Positions 40,602 through 47,972 of a DNA stretch of 53,228 nucleotides are shown here, in pieces (the first letter of the stretch is position 1; each line of letters starts with the position of its first letter). The notes under the pieces were generated by a model, which ran no database searches, was not told where the DNA came from, and saw only the letters and a program-made list of their open reading frames with translations. Origin of the DNA: a virus; the IMG/VR virus record IMGVR_UViG_3300046694_000329, positions 1 through 53,228 of that record; one strand, given 5' to 3'. Both the position numbers and the translations under genes were made by a program.

Positions 40602-42391
40602 AGCCCGTAGTTCCTCGGACCCTTGCGCCCGCGCTGATGGGGCGGCGAGGCGCCGAAGAAGCGATCGCCGGCGTCCGCCATCGGCCGATCCACGCGCTGC
40701 GTCACCTGGTCCATAGCCCCCGTGTTGCCAGATCGGTTGATTCTTGGGAAGAGGCGGATGAGCGGGTAGCTGATTCCGTCACCCGCGTGGGCCACGTCCT
40801 GCGAGCGCGACGGCTTGCCGTTGACCTGTTTCCACTCGCGGAGCGCATTGCACGACTTCGGGGCGAGCTCGGGATCCGCGAACAGCCGGCGCACCCGCTG
40901 CTTGTTGCAGATCATTGACGTCATCGCGCGAACGCGGTCCTGGATGCCGGGATTCTTCTTCGGGTTGCGCCGTGTCGGCGACACGATCCGCCGGAAGCCC
41001 GATCGCATGATGATGTCGAACGAGCCAAGGCCCTCCCATGACGGCGGCGGGCTGTCGACGTTGCGGCGCTTGCTGTGCTGCCACTTGCCCGAGGCGTCGC
41101 AGACGATCAGCGTGCGCTCGCGATCGTGACCCTCCTCGTCGAGCTCGTGACACCATTCTTCCTCGTCGCCTCCGTCGAGGAACACCTCGCCGACGATCCA
41201 CGCGAGCACGGTTTCCCGGGTCGGAGCCTTGCCGGGGTCGCAAAAGAACTTGTAGACCGGGCCTCCGATGTAGGGCACGCGCTGCACGTCGAGACCGATC
41301 AGCTCCGTGATGCCCTCGCCCTCCTCCTCGAACTCGAGGAATTCGGGCGTGACGTCAATGAGACCCGTGGCCGAGCATGGAACCTGCCGGCCATTCTTCT
41401 CCGTCGGGTACGGCCGCTTGCGCTCGTTCTCCTTGCGGACCCAGTTGTAGGCCACAGCGTCGATCGCAGGCAGGAAGATGCCGCGAACCTCGACGTCGAA
41501 CGTCCGCTCGTCGACCTCGCCGGCGAGCGCGAGCAATGACCGGCGATCGATGTAGGGGTTGTCCATCGGATCGAACGGAAGGTGCACCGAAGCGCGCCGG
41601 CCGGCATCGGTGTCGATCGCGAAGTCCGAGACCCACTGCTCGTCCTTGGCCTCGACCGGCGGGTTCGCGCAGAGCAGCACGATGCCGCTCTTGTCGGAGA
41701 CCGCGCCGCGGGCCACGACGTAGACCCGCTTTTTCATCTTCTGGGCCTCGTTGAGCCACACGAGGTCCGCCTGGCCTTCCTTGATCGCGTCGGGGTCGGC
41801 GCCGGCGTGAGCGCTCTTGAGCAGTATCGCGCTGCCGTTGATCAGCTCCCATCCGGTCGCCACGGTCTGGCGCTGGATCCACTCGGGCGCGAGCAGCGCC
41901 ACCATGTAGCGCCGGATCTCGTCGGCCTTGGTGTCGTCACGGCCTCGGCTCGGGCTGATCGCCCAGGTGATCGCGTGCGGGAACTGCACGTTGTAGCCGC
42001 CGACCGCGGCAGCGGCCCAGAACGTTTTGCCGCCGCGGCGCCCGCCCGAGCACATCGCGGAATAGACCTCGAACTGGTCGAACTCGGTGACGTCCTCCTC
42101 GATCTCGGCGTCGGACGGCGGATTCTCGCGCCGGTACGCGTGGTGCGCCAGCCAGCCGCGCCACCAGTCGGTGGCCTTGCGCTGACCGGGATGCAGACGG
42201 ACCACCACGCGCTGCTCGCACGCGTCGACATCGCTCTCCCAGTCGCCCAGGCGGCGATTCCACCGGCCGCCGCAGGACAGGAGCAGTGAGCCGTGGAGCT
42301 CGAAGTCGAGCCGCATGTCGACCAGGTTCGCGCTGTCGTCGCCGTGGCGCCGGCTGCGCTCGATCGCGAGAACGTCAGCGGACTTCGGCAT
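40598..42391 (-). CDS. terL: Terminase large subunit (597 aa)
   Basis: ATPase domain: Walker A GGRRGGKT (116-123) and Walker B DLVWLNEAQ (~209-217), with Asn-Glu in place of the usual Asp-Glu pair. Nuclease domain: ELIGLDVQRVP and LIVCDASGKW supply the first two Asp of an RNase-H-type metal site, and the SPTRRNPKKNPGIQDRV segment follows. A DVAHAGDG stretch near the C-terminus is the usual last acidic motif. It cuts and translocates phage DNA into the prohead. ATG 42391 overlaps the small-subunit gene end. Confidence 0.85.
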   Translation of the reverse strand: MPKSADVLAIERSRRHGDDSANLVDMRLDFELHGSLLLSCGGRWNRRLGDWESDVDACEQRVVVRLHPGQRKATDWWRGWLAHHAYRRENPPSDAEIEEDVTEFDQFEVYSAMCSGGRRGGKTFWAAAAVGGYNVQFPHAITWAISPSRGRDDTKADEIRRYMVALLAPEWIQRQTVATGWELINGSAILLKSAHAGADPDAIKEGQADLVWLNEAQKMKKRVYVVARGAVSDKSGIVLLCANPPVEAKDEQWVSDFAIDTDAGRRASVHLPFDPMDNPYIDRRSLLALAGEVDERTFDVEVRGIFLPAIDAVAYNWVRKENERKRPYPTEKNGRQVPCSATGLIDVTPEFLEFEEEGEGITELIGLDVQRVPYIGGPVYKFFCDPGKAPTRETVLAWIVGEVFLDGGDEEEWCHELDEEGHDRERTLIVCDASGKWQHSKRRNVDSPPPSWEGLGSFDIIMRSGFRRIVSPTRRNPKKNPGIQDRVRAMTSMICNKQRVRRLFADPELAPKSCNALREWKQVNGKPSRSQDVAHAGDGISYPLIRLFPRINRSGNTGAMDQVTQRVDRPMADAGDRFFGASPPHQRGRKGPRNYGL

Positions 42392-42809
42392 CGCGATCCG
42401 CGGCGCGCCGGATCGGGATGATCTTGGCCACGCCCGCCGCCGGCGCCTTCTCGAGCTTCGCTGCCGCCTTGGCGCGCTTGCGGCCGAGCACCTCGGCGGC
42501 GTCACGCGCGATCTGCTGCGCGAGGTCGTACTTCGCCGCCTCTGGATAGTGGCGCGCCGCCGCGAGCGTGAGCGCGCCGAACCGCTTCATGCGCTGCTCG
42601 TCTGAGATCTTGTCCGAGCGCAGCACAAGCGCCGCCATCGTCGACAGCGCCTGGTAATGCCACTTCTGGATGCCGGCGGCGTCGGTCGGCGGCAGGCCGA
42701 GCGCGAGCAGCTCGGGTGCGGGATCGGCCGGGACGTCGCCGAACGCGCCGATCTCAATAGTGGGGACCGCCTCGACCTCATCGGCCGGCGGATCCCAGCC
42801 AAAGCCCAT
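42375..42809 (-). CDS. Terminase small subunit candidate (144 aa)
   Basis: ATG 42809 is favoured because AGGGG lies 7 bases upstream; an alternative ATG at 42872 would overlap the upstream gene. The sequence contains a helical domain (HYQALSTMAALVLRSDKISDEQRMKRFGALTLAAARHYPEAAKYDLA) and a basic Ala/Lys-rich C-terminus. Its place directly upstream of terL makes it the likely DNA-recognition subunit. Homology cannot be seen by eye. Confidence 0.6.
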   Translation of the reverse strand: MGFGWDPPADEVEAVPTIEIGAFGDVPADPAPELLALGLPPTDAAGIQKWHYQALSTMAALVLRSDKISDEQRMKRFGALTLAAARHYPEAAKYDLAQQIARDAAEVLGRKRAKAAAKLEKAPAAGVAKIIPIRRAADRDAEVR

Positions 42810-42849
42810 GTCGGCGCCCCTGCGCCGGTTGGGCGGTGTGGGAGGCTGA

Positions 42850-43152
42850 TTACCTGACAGTAATCTGGGCATCCGGTGATTCTGACGCAGGTTCCGACCA
42901 TTCAGCAAGCCCCTCGGCGAAGGCGGCCACCCGCTTCAGGTCGTCGTGCGTGAGCCGTTTCAGGATGCCGTTGAGCCGCTCGAGGTCTCGGTAGGGCAGC
43001 TCGCAGCTGAGGTGCCACAGCCAGCAGCGCTCACGGTAGAGGTCGAGCGCTGGCTTCATACTGGCGTTGGCCTTCTCGCTCGCCGCCTTGACCACGGCGA
43101 CGTGTGCGGCCTGCTCCTCCGGCGTGTACACCGGGTTAGTCGCGGGCTTCAT
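42850..43152 (-). CDS. Hypothetical protein (100 aa)
   Basis: ATG 43152 overlaps the preceding stop. The product is helical with a Trp/Leu-rich centre (LYRERCWLWHLSCELPYRDLERLNGILKRLTHDDLKRV). It is likely a small gene of the packaging region. No family is recognised. Confidence 0.55.
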   Translation of the reverse strand: MKPATNPVYTPEEQAAHVAVVKAASEKANASMKPALDLYRERCWLWHLSCELPYRDLERLNGILKRLTHDDLKRVAAFAEGLAEWSEPASESPDAQITVR

Positions 43153-43328
43153 GCGAGCAGCGTCTTTTTCATGGCGGCCTCGATCGCGCCGGCGAGCTCG
43201 CGCAGCACGGCGGCCGTCAGTCCGAAGCGATCTTTCAGATCGGAGGAGGCCGCGTTGCTCGAGTCGCGAGCCCATCCGTTCGCGCGATCGCCAAGCTCGC
43301 CGGCGAGCACGCGCAGAAACATGATCAT
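43149..43328 (-). CDS. Small helical protein (59 aa)
   Basis: Starts at ATG 43328 or a TTG at 43337 that overlaps the upstream stop; neither has a strong ribosome site. It is one long helix rich in Leu/Ala/Arg with a C-terminal AAMKKTLLA. No family is recognised. Confidence 0.5.
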   Translation of the reverse strand: MIMFLRVLAGELGDRANGWARDSSNAASSDLKDRFGLTAAVLRELAGAIEAAMKKTLLA

Positions 43329-43333
43329 GGCAG

Positions 43334-43633
43334 TCAAAGTCCGTGGTTCTTTCTGGGCGCGACCCCGTTTTTCTTGTTGAACGCGCGCAGGTCCGCCGCG
43401 ATACGGTCCCGGCGCGCCGCCTCGACGTATTCGCTGCACCGCTCAGCGTGCAGCCGGCGCGCGAAGGTCGCCTTGGTCGCCATCACGACGCGCGATCCCG
43501 ATTCGTCGCCGACGTACGTCCTGCTTTGCGCGGTCACGACCGAGATCAGCTCGGGGTCGGTGGCGACTAGCTCACCGCCGACGCGAACCAGCAGCACGTT
43601 GCGATTGCAGTCCCGGCAAGTGTTCTTGGCCAT
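43334..43633 (-). CDS. Small protein with N-terminal Cys cluster (99 aa)
   Basis: MAKNTCRDCNRNVLLVRVGGELVATDPE has a C-x2-C pair followed by strands, and H-x4-C in the middle (LHAERC) could complete a zinc site. The C-terminal 25 residues are basic. It begins the minus-strand unit after a short gap. Possible regulator. Confidence 0.55.
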   Translation of the reverse strand: MAKNTCRDCNRNVLLVRVGGELVATDPELISVVTAQSRTYVGDESGSRVVMATKATFARRLHAERCSEYVEAARRDRIAADLRAFNKKNGVAPRKNHGL

Positions 43634-43662
43634 GTACCCTCCGTTACCAGATTATAGCGAAG

Positions 43663-44076
43663 CTACGAGGGTTTTCCGAATCCGCTTTCGTCGCCTGCGT
43701 CATCGCTGCCACCGAACAACTCCTCTTGGAGCTCGTCCGCGGACGCCTGACGGCGCGAGACCTGGTCGCTGGTGTCGACGCGCACCGAGATGACTTCGTT
43801 GGTCGGCGTGAGGTAGTCCTGGACCACGACGGCCGCGATCTCGATCCCGGTCGAAGCTTGCTGGCGCGAAACGGCCTCGAGATTCTCGAGCGCCTTCTTC
43901 CGCTGGCCGAATTCGGCCACCTTGAGCTTTTTCTCCTCGACGAGCGAGAAGATCTGATCGCGCAGATCGCACGCGTGCTTGCGGCAATCGGTGCGCTGCT
44001 CCTCGGTGAGCCGGATCTGGATGGTCTCGGGGTGGGGTTCCCCGATCTTTCTGAGCAGCTTGGTGTTCATGGACAT
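43663..44076 (-). CDS. Helical protein (137 aa)
   Basis: ATG 44076 (or internal ATG 44070). The N-terminal half is a long helix (EEQRTDCRKHACDLRDQIFSLVEEKKLKVAEFGQRKKALENLEAVSRQQAS) with coiled-coil heptads and two Cys; the C-terminus is acidic (ELQEELFGGSDDAGDES). It could be an oligomeric regulator or structural accessory. No family is recognised. Confidence 0.55.
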   Translation of the reverse strand: MSMNTKLLRKIGEPHPETIQIRLTEEQRTDCRKHACDLRDQIFSLVEEKKLKVAEFGQRKKALENLEAVSRQQASTGIEIAAVVVQDYLTPTNEVISVRVDTSDQVSRRQASADELQEELFGGSDDAGDESGFGKPS

Positions 44077-44079
44077 GGT

Positions 44080-44514
44080 CTAGATCAGCCTTCCTGCGAT
44101 TTGTCGGTGGATCGGGTCACCGTAGTCGAGATCGCGATCGCGATCGTGGGCCTTGTCGTCGGCGATGACGCGCGGAACGTCCACCGACGCAACTCCGACG
44201 CAAGACGGATAGAAGATCGGCGAATAGCTCTCGACCCCGGTGAATTCCTCGATCAGGCCCAGAAAGGTACACTCTGGGTTGACCTTTTTCGTCTTGCGCG
44301 GCATGTGCCACAGTATCCGACCATGATCGCCGTTGCCCAGCGTGACGATCTCGCCCGGGAAGCGGTCCGAGAGCGTGATCGTGCAGCCGAACAGCGGAGC
44401 TCCGGGCGCCCACACCCTGCGGGTCTGCTTGCAGACCGGGCACGACGTCCAGTAGTCGGGCGGCATGTGGCCGTAGCCGGCGCAGTTTGGGCAATCTACG
44501 TAGGCCGAGGTCAC
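44080..44514 (-). CDS. Zinc-ribbon protein (144 aa)
   Basis: GTG 44514 overlaps the previous stop (GTGA). CPNC (~10-13) and CPVC (~27-30) form a four-Cys zinc ribbon with a DnaJ-like GYGHMPPDYWTS spacing between. The remainder is strand-rich (ITLSDRFPGEIVTLGNGDHGRI) and ends acidic. Possible nucleic-acid- or protein-binding accessory. Confidence 0.6.
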   Translation of the reverse strand: MTSAYVDCPNCAGYGHMPPDYWTSCPVCKQTRRVWAPGAPLFGCTITLSDRFPGEIVTLGNGDHGRILWHMPRKTKKVNPECTFLGLIEEFTGVESYSPIFYPSCVGVASVDVPRVIADDKAHDRDRDLDYGDPIHRQIAGRLI

Positions 44515-44726
44515 ATCGTCATCCCGCGCCACGCTCTGGCCACCCATGGCGCCGGCGCTGCGCCACGGCTGGGGGCCGCCGGGACCGAGCGAAGCTCGAC
44601 CGCGGCGCCCGATCCGGTGATGTCGATCTCGCGGCCGGCGTCGAGCTCTGCGAATGCGCACGAGGCGCAGATCACCGCGGGCGCTTCAAACCGAACCGGA
44701 CCGCAGATGTGGCACTTCTGGCTCAT
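44511..44726 (-). CDS. Small zinc-finger protein (71 aa)
   Basis: ATG 44726 has AAAGGCG 5 bases upstream. KCHICG and ICASCA give two C-x2-C pairs 20 residues apart. The C-terminus is Pro/Ala/Arg rich. Overlaps the next gene by four bases. Confidence 0.55.
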   Translation of the reverse strand: MSQKCHICGPVRFEAPAVICASCAFAELDAGREIDITGSGAAVELRSVPAAPSRGAAPAPWVARAWRGMTM

Positions 44727-44932
44727 CGTTTCGCCTTTCTGAGTCTGCTGGCGCGGCGCGCGGCGCGCGCGCGGTCGTCGGCGAGGTGATCGTCGCACAT
44801 CGCCATCGGCTTGCCGGTCTTGGGGTCGAGCTTCGCCGGCCGCTTGCACTGGCGGCACAGCCTCTCGGCGCGGCGCGCTTCACGAAACGCGGCCATTCGC
44901 TTCCTGTGGTCGATTTGCCATTTCGCAGTCAC
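44723..44932 (-). CDS. Small basic zinc-ribbon-like protein (69 aa)
   Basis: GTG 44932 overlaps the previous stop. CRQC (~30-33) and MCDDH (~48-52) suggest a C2-CH metal site inside a very Arg/Lys-rich helix-rich sequence. It likely binds nucleic acid. A much longer in-frame extension is a shadow of the RHH gene. Confidence 0.5.
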   Translation of the reverse strand: MTAKWQIDHRKRMAAFREARRAERLCRQCKRPAKLDPKTGKPMAMCDDHLADDRARAARRASRLRKAKR

Positions 44933-45288
44933 TCCGGGCGCTCGGCCGCGAGCTTGGCGAGGTCGAGCCGCTTGAACGCGATCCGCAGGAGCTTGGAGCG
45001 CGACATGTCGCTGCGGCCGGCGGCCTTGAGCTTCTCGACCGCCTCGTCGAGGTCGGCGAGATCGTCCGGGTAGACCGAGATCCCGACGCAGCAGAACCCA
45101 CGCCCGAGGTCGCGCTCGTGGTTCTTGCGAATCTTGCGGCGCCGCGAATGGTCGAGGTTGCGATTGGCGGTGTCCATCATCGCGCACAGCTCGTCGCTGG
45201 GCTCGTCGACGCGGGCCACGCGCTGCGTGATCGCACCGGGCGTGAGCGTCGCCGTGCAGAGAGGTATGCACTTCACGAAGCGACTCAC
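44929..45288 (-). CDS. Ribbon-helix-helix-type regulator candidate (119 aa)
   Basis: The C-terminal half VGISVYPDDLADLDEAVEKLKAAGRSDMSRSKLLRIAFKRLD is a good match to a ribbon-helix-helix domain: a strand, helix A and helix B starting at SRSKLLRIA. The N-terminal half contains NRNLDHSRRRKIRKNHERDLGRG, a basic extension. It is a likely repressor or plasmid-type regulator in the early leftward region. Confidence 0.6.
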   Translation of the reverse strand: MSRFVKCIPLCTATLTPGAITQRVARVDEPSDELCAMMDTANRNLDHSRRRKIRKNHERDLGRGFCCVGISVYPDDLADLDEAVEKLKAAGRSDMSRSKLLRIAFKRLDLAKLAAERPE

Positions 45289-45773
45289 GGACCACCAAAG
45301 GTTTCGTCGGGGATCTCTACAGAGATCGTGATATGCGCCCCCTCGTCTCCGGGGGAAGCGTAGACCTTGCGCAGATCCAGGCGCACGATCCTGGAGTCGT
45401 CGTCGAAGACAATCCCGGTCAGCGAGTCTAGGGTGGAGCGAGCGAGCTTGTCGATGTCCGGCTTGCCGCGCGGTAGCATTGGAGCCTTTGGGGATAGCCG
45501 GCCGGCGTTCTTGCCTTTTCCCCAGTGGCCGCCAGGACGCGCCAGACGGAACACGAGCTGGACAAACAGAGACACTTCAACGAACGGCGGACACCCGACC
45601 GAGCCGATCCGGCTGATTGCCGCGGAGCGAACCGCCCCGTCCCACGTAGTCAGCTTTTCTGAGTTCTGCGGACTGCCACCCTTGAACGTGAATGGCTTTC
45701 CGGTCTTGCGATTCAGCATCGGACGAGAGCTGCCCTTGGGTGCGGGCGTGCCGAGGACACCAAACGAGATCAT
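45285..45773 (-). CDS. rusA: RusA-like Holliday-junction resolvase (162 aa)
   Basis: The N-terminus ISFGVLGTPAPKGSSRPMLNRKTGKPFTF and the core PRGKPDIDKLARSTLDSLTGIVFDDDSRIVRLDLRKVYA match RusA: the conserved K-P-D-I-D-K, then D-x-L-x-G-I-V-F-D-D-D, with the three Asp that bind catalytic magnesium. It resolves branched DNA left by RecT-driven recombination before packaging. ATG 45773 overlaps the previous stop. Confidence 0.85.
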   Translation of the reverse strand: MISFGVLGTPAPKGSSRPMLNRKTGKPFTFKGGSPQNSEKLTTWDGAVRSAAISRIGSVGCPPFVEVSLFVQLVFRLARPGGHWGKGKNAGRLSPKAPMLPRGKPDIDKLARSTLDSLTGIVFDDDSRIVRLDLRKVYASPGDEGAHITISVEIPDETFGGP

Positions 45774-46066
45774 TCGATCACCGGAATATCATCGCCCTCC
45801 GGTGATGCGCAAGCGGTTTCGCGCGCGGCCGTCGGAGAATACAGCTTGCGGGCGAGCTCGCGGAGCTGCTTGAGCAGCCTGCGCGGCACCATGACCTGAT
45901 CTGGCGGCGGTGCGGCCTCGGGGCGTTCGACGGTCCACAGCCGGCCGGGGCATTCCCGGTCGTGGCATCGCCTGAACCGGCGGATGTGACCGCGGCCCTG
46001 TTGGGTGTTGCTCACGCCGGTGGTGGAATCGCAGACCGGGCAGCGAATGCCGTCGCCGGCGGTCAG
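45770..46066 (-). CDS. Zinc-binding protein with possible CTG start (98 aa)
   Basis: No ATG or GTG sits at a sensible place, but CTG 46066 has GGAGG five bases upstream and overlaps the stop of the previous gene (CTGA). RCPVCDSTTGV and CHDRECPGR contribute a four-Cys site in the first third; the rest is helical (RRLLKQLRELARKLY) with a Pro-rich linker. A downstream GTG start is the alternative. No family is recognised. Confidence 0.5.
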   Translation of the reverse strand: MTAGDGIRCPVCDSTTGVSNTQQGRGHIRRFRRCHDRECPGRLWTVERPEAAPPPDQVMVPRRLLKQLRELARKLYSPTAARETACASPEGDDIPVIE

Positions 46067-46218
46067 CTGGACCTCCGCGCGCGCGCACGGATGCCGGCAA
46101 AGGCGGCCAGGAAGTCGGCGGTGCACCGGCGACAGAACCACCACTGAGCTCCGTCGGGCTCGGTGCAGACCAGCGTGAGCTGCCGAGCGCGGCAGCAGAA
46201 CAGGCAGAGGGCGATCAC
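46063..46218 (-). CDS. Small zinc-finger protein (51 aa)
   Basis: GTG 46218 overlaps the upstream stop (GTGA). CLFCC and FCRRC give Cys pairs ~21 residues apart around a Trp-Trp-Phe segment, and the C-terminus is a basic Arg-rich tail. It is too short for standard ORF cut-offs, but the coupling and motif support it. Confidence 0.6.
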   Translation of the reverse strand: MIALCLFCCRARQLTLVCTEPDGAQWWFCRRCTADFLAAFAGIRARARRSS

Positions 46219-46523
46219 CAGTGCCCTCCGCCGCTCGCCCTGATCGCATCCCTGCCCTCGGCAAATCCGATTAGATCCCCCGAGGAGTTCCTGAGCTGTC
46301 GGTATGGCTTGCCGTGGAAGAAAATAGCGACCTGACGGAGTCCAGTCTTGTACTTGCCGTCATTGGCCTCGATGGCAGCATCACGGTACGTGTCGAATTC
46401 CCCAACCTTAGACCACTTGGTCCATCTGACTGCATTGCGCCATCCGCCGCGGTCGTAGACCTTCGTGGCGCGCGTCATCGAGCGAAACCGAACGTGAAAT
46501 TTACTGATCTTGCTCCAACTCAT
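46215..46523 (-). CDS. Small basic protein (102 aa)
   Basis: ATG 46523 overlaps the repressor stop (ATGA). It is rich in Trp, Lys, Arg and Tyr in a mixed strand-helix sequence (GKYKTGLRQVAIFFHGKPYRQLRNSS) and ends in GGGHW. It is the first gene coupled to the repressor and may be an anti-repressor or DNA-binding partner, but this is only positional. Confidence 0.55.
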   Translation of the reverse strand: MSWSKISKFHVRFRSMTRATKVYDRGGWRNAVRWTKWSKVGEFDTYRDAAIEANDGKYKTGLRQVAIFFHGKPYRQLRNSSGDLIGFAEGRDAIRASGGGHW

Positions 46524-47080
46524 GGTGTCGCCCCGTTCTCGGGCGTGGACTCGCGCGCCTCCTCGAGCCTGGTCTGCAGCGCGGCGATGGAGGCGCTCGT
46601 CTTTTCGATCGTGGTGAAGGTCTCGAGCCCGAGGTTCTCGAGGGCCATGCAGACCTCGCACGGCTCGTCCTCGTCGAAGGAGCATTTGCAGACCCTGCCC
46701 GGATACAACTCGTGCAGGGCCTCGATGCAAACGCCGAGGACCTCGGCGAGTGAGCGAAAGACCCGGTCGAAGTGTTTCGACTTCGAGCGCAGGCGGTCCT
46801 GCCTCTGCCAGTTCTTGCGCCGCTTCTCGCCGTAGGCCGACAGCTCTGTTCCCTCCCACGCCTTTCGTAGCTCGGCGGCCCGGTCGGGCGGTAAGGCGTA
46901 GAACTCGGCGATCCGGGCGACCCTATCCAGGCCGATGACCCTAAAGGGGCTGGACTCCATATTGCCGACGGTGGACAGCTTCACCCCGATCCCGTTGGCT
47001 ACTTCGCGCTGTTTGTAACGATTTTGTACTCTCAACTCTCGGCAAATCTTACCGAACTCTGTTTTTTGCGGTGATCCCAT
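46520..47080 (-). CDS. XRE-family transcription regulator/repressor with C-terminal Cys cluster (186 aa)
   Basis: Residues ~9-65 are an XRE helix-turn-helix: ICRELRVQNRYKQREVANGIGVKLSTVGNMESS with the recognition helix around VKLSTVGN. The rest is a charged helical region, with C131-x-C133 and C141-x2-C144 in an acidic loop that could bind zinc or act as a redox switch. It begins the leftward early operon and reads from a TATAGT box only 8 bases from the ATG, so its mRNA appears leaderless, as for lambda cI from PRM. It is the best candidate for the lysogeny repressor, regulating the palindrome-rich region beside it. Confidence 0.7.
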   Translation of the reverse strand: MGSPQKTEFGKICRELRVQNRYKQREVANGIGVKLSTVGNMESSPFRVIGLDRVARIAEFYALPPDRAAELRKAWEGTELSAYGEKRRKNWQRQDRLRSKSKHFDRVFRSLAEVLGVCIEALHELYPGRVCKCSFDEDEPCEVCMALENLGLETFTTIEKTSASIAALQTRLEEARESTPENGATP

Positions 47081-47088
47081 GAAGGCAC

Positions 47089-47094
47089 ACTATA
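47089..47094 (-). promoter_or_regulatory. Repressor promoter -10 box (leaderless transcript)
   Basis: TATAGT on the minus strand lies 8 bases before the repressor ATG, so transcription starts at or next to the start codon. No ribosome site is present. A -35 match is weak. Confidence 0.5.
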
Positions 47095-47255
47095 TGGAGA
47101 ATGCAAGGACAGCAACTAAGAACTCACTAGTTTTATGAATACCGATTTTTTCTCATAGGATACGACGGGGCAAAAAGCTTCAGCGCGGCGTGTGATAAAA
47201 TCTTAGGTGCCGTCGCTGTAATACCTACCATGTAGCTAGTACAACTAACCTCTTC

Positions 47256-47283
47256 TCTCTCCACCCTCGGAGAGGTGGAGAGA
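47256..47283. other. Long perfect stem-loop in control region
   Basis: TCTCTCCACC (47256-47265) pairs with GGTGGAGAGA (47274-47283) around CTCGGAGA. The stem ends 8 bases before AGGAG and 16 bases before the ATG of micro-ORF 47299, so it could control its translation. No T-tract follows on either strand. Confidence 0.4.
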
Positions 47284-47298
47284 AGAAGAAAGGAGAAA

Positions 47299-47382
47299 AT
47301 GGAAAGTAAGAGTATAAAACTGGACCGGCAGGCTGCCGACCGGGAAATCCGTGATCGGAACCTGAAGGGGCTCGAGCACTGA
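47299..47382 (+). CDS. Micro-ORF (27 aa) with strong ribosome site
   Basis: GAAAGGAG lies 3 bases before ATG 47299, one of the best ribosome sites in the window. The 27-residue product is highly charged (K, D, R, E) and starts MESKS like the micro-ORF at 7171. It contains the palindrome CGGCAG-G-CTGCCG. It may be a regulatory peptide or a leader ORF for the rightward transcript; GAACCTG/CAGGTTC flank its end as an inverted repeat (47358-47390). Confidence 0.45.
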   Translation: MESKSIKLDRQAADREIRDRNLKGLEH

Positions 47383-47394
47383 ACAGGTTCCTAG

Positions 47395-47468
47395 TGACCA
47401 TACGTTGACATACGTTGCCATATGACAAGAATGTCATGGTGCGCAAATCTTGCGTGGCAAAATGACCA
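47395..47468. promoter_or_regulatory. Rightward promoter with flanking TGACCA boxes and dyads
   Basis: TTGACA (47405-47410) and AAGAAT (47427-47432) are 16 bases apart. The -10 falls inside the dyad ATGACA-AGAA-TGTCAT (47422-47437). CATACGTTG occurs twice in tandem here (47399 and 47409), CGCAA-ATC-TTGCG follows at 47442-47454, and TGACCA boxes lie at 47395 and 47463. Confidence 0.5.
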
Positions 47469-47564
47469 CACTTCCGGTGATCTGGAAGCCCAGATCTGGT
47501 GAAAAGATGCGCGGCTGTCCTACCCCTACCCCCCACTATTTAATGAGTACGCCTACTTACACGG

Positions 47565-47644
47565 TGGTCTGACCACTTATAATCCGTTGCCAACTCGTGT
47601 GTACCAGTACACAATACTAATGGCATGATGATTGGTCTGACCAC
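47565..47644. promoter_or_regulatory. Pair of identical operators TGGTCTGACCA with TATAAT and internal palindrome
   Basis: The 11-bp palindrome TGGTCTGACCA occurs at 47565-47575 and 47633-47643, 68 bp apart. A perfect TATAAT (47578-47583) touches the first. Between them TTGCCA (47587-47592) and CACAAT (47610-47615), 17 bases apart, enclose the 16-bp palindrome TGTGTAC-CA-GTACACA (47598-47613). This is a typical layout for repressor-controlled divergent or tandem promoters. Confidence 0.6.
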
Positions 47645-47760
47645 ATCGAGCTCGACGTGGCCTCGCATGCGTCCCCAGGGCGCTCACTCATCGAGCCCAC
47701 GAACGCATAGGCGCCCCGTAGGCGCACGTTGAGGCCAGACCTGGCGATGGACGGATATCC

Positions 47761-47785
47761 CCCTGCGACATTGTCACTCACAGGG
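47761..47785. other. Nested dyad beside the alternating tract
   Basis: CCCTG (47761-47765) and CAGGG (47781-47785) flank GACA-T-TGTC. It is a small hairpin of unknown role in the noncoding region. Confidence 0.3.
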
Positions 47786-47790
47786 CAGCC

Positions 47791-47890
47791 TATGCGCATG
47801 CCCACACACACGCATGCACACGCACATGATCGACCCACTCGGCGGATCATTCACCGCGCGTGTACGTGCGTGTGCACGCACGCCGCGCGA
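47791..47890. other. Alternating purine-pyrimidine / cruciform-capable tract
   Basis: An imperfect cruciform is formed by TGCACACGCAC (47815-47825) with GTGCGTGTGCA (47866-47876) and by ATGATC (47826-47831) with GATCAT (47845-47850). From about 47856 to 47882 purines and pyrimidines alternate strictly, a Z-DNA-prone composition. Nothing coding is supported here. Confidence 0.5.
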
Positions 47891-47972
47891 TCGGCAGAAC
47901 CCGGGTCGGCCTGGCTACTCATGCGGATGGCCCGATCGCGCCCGCGGTCGCCGCACCATCGATCCGTCCCAC

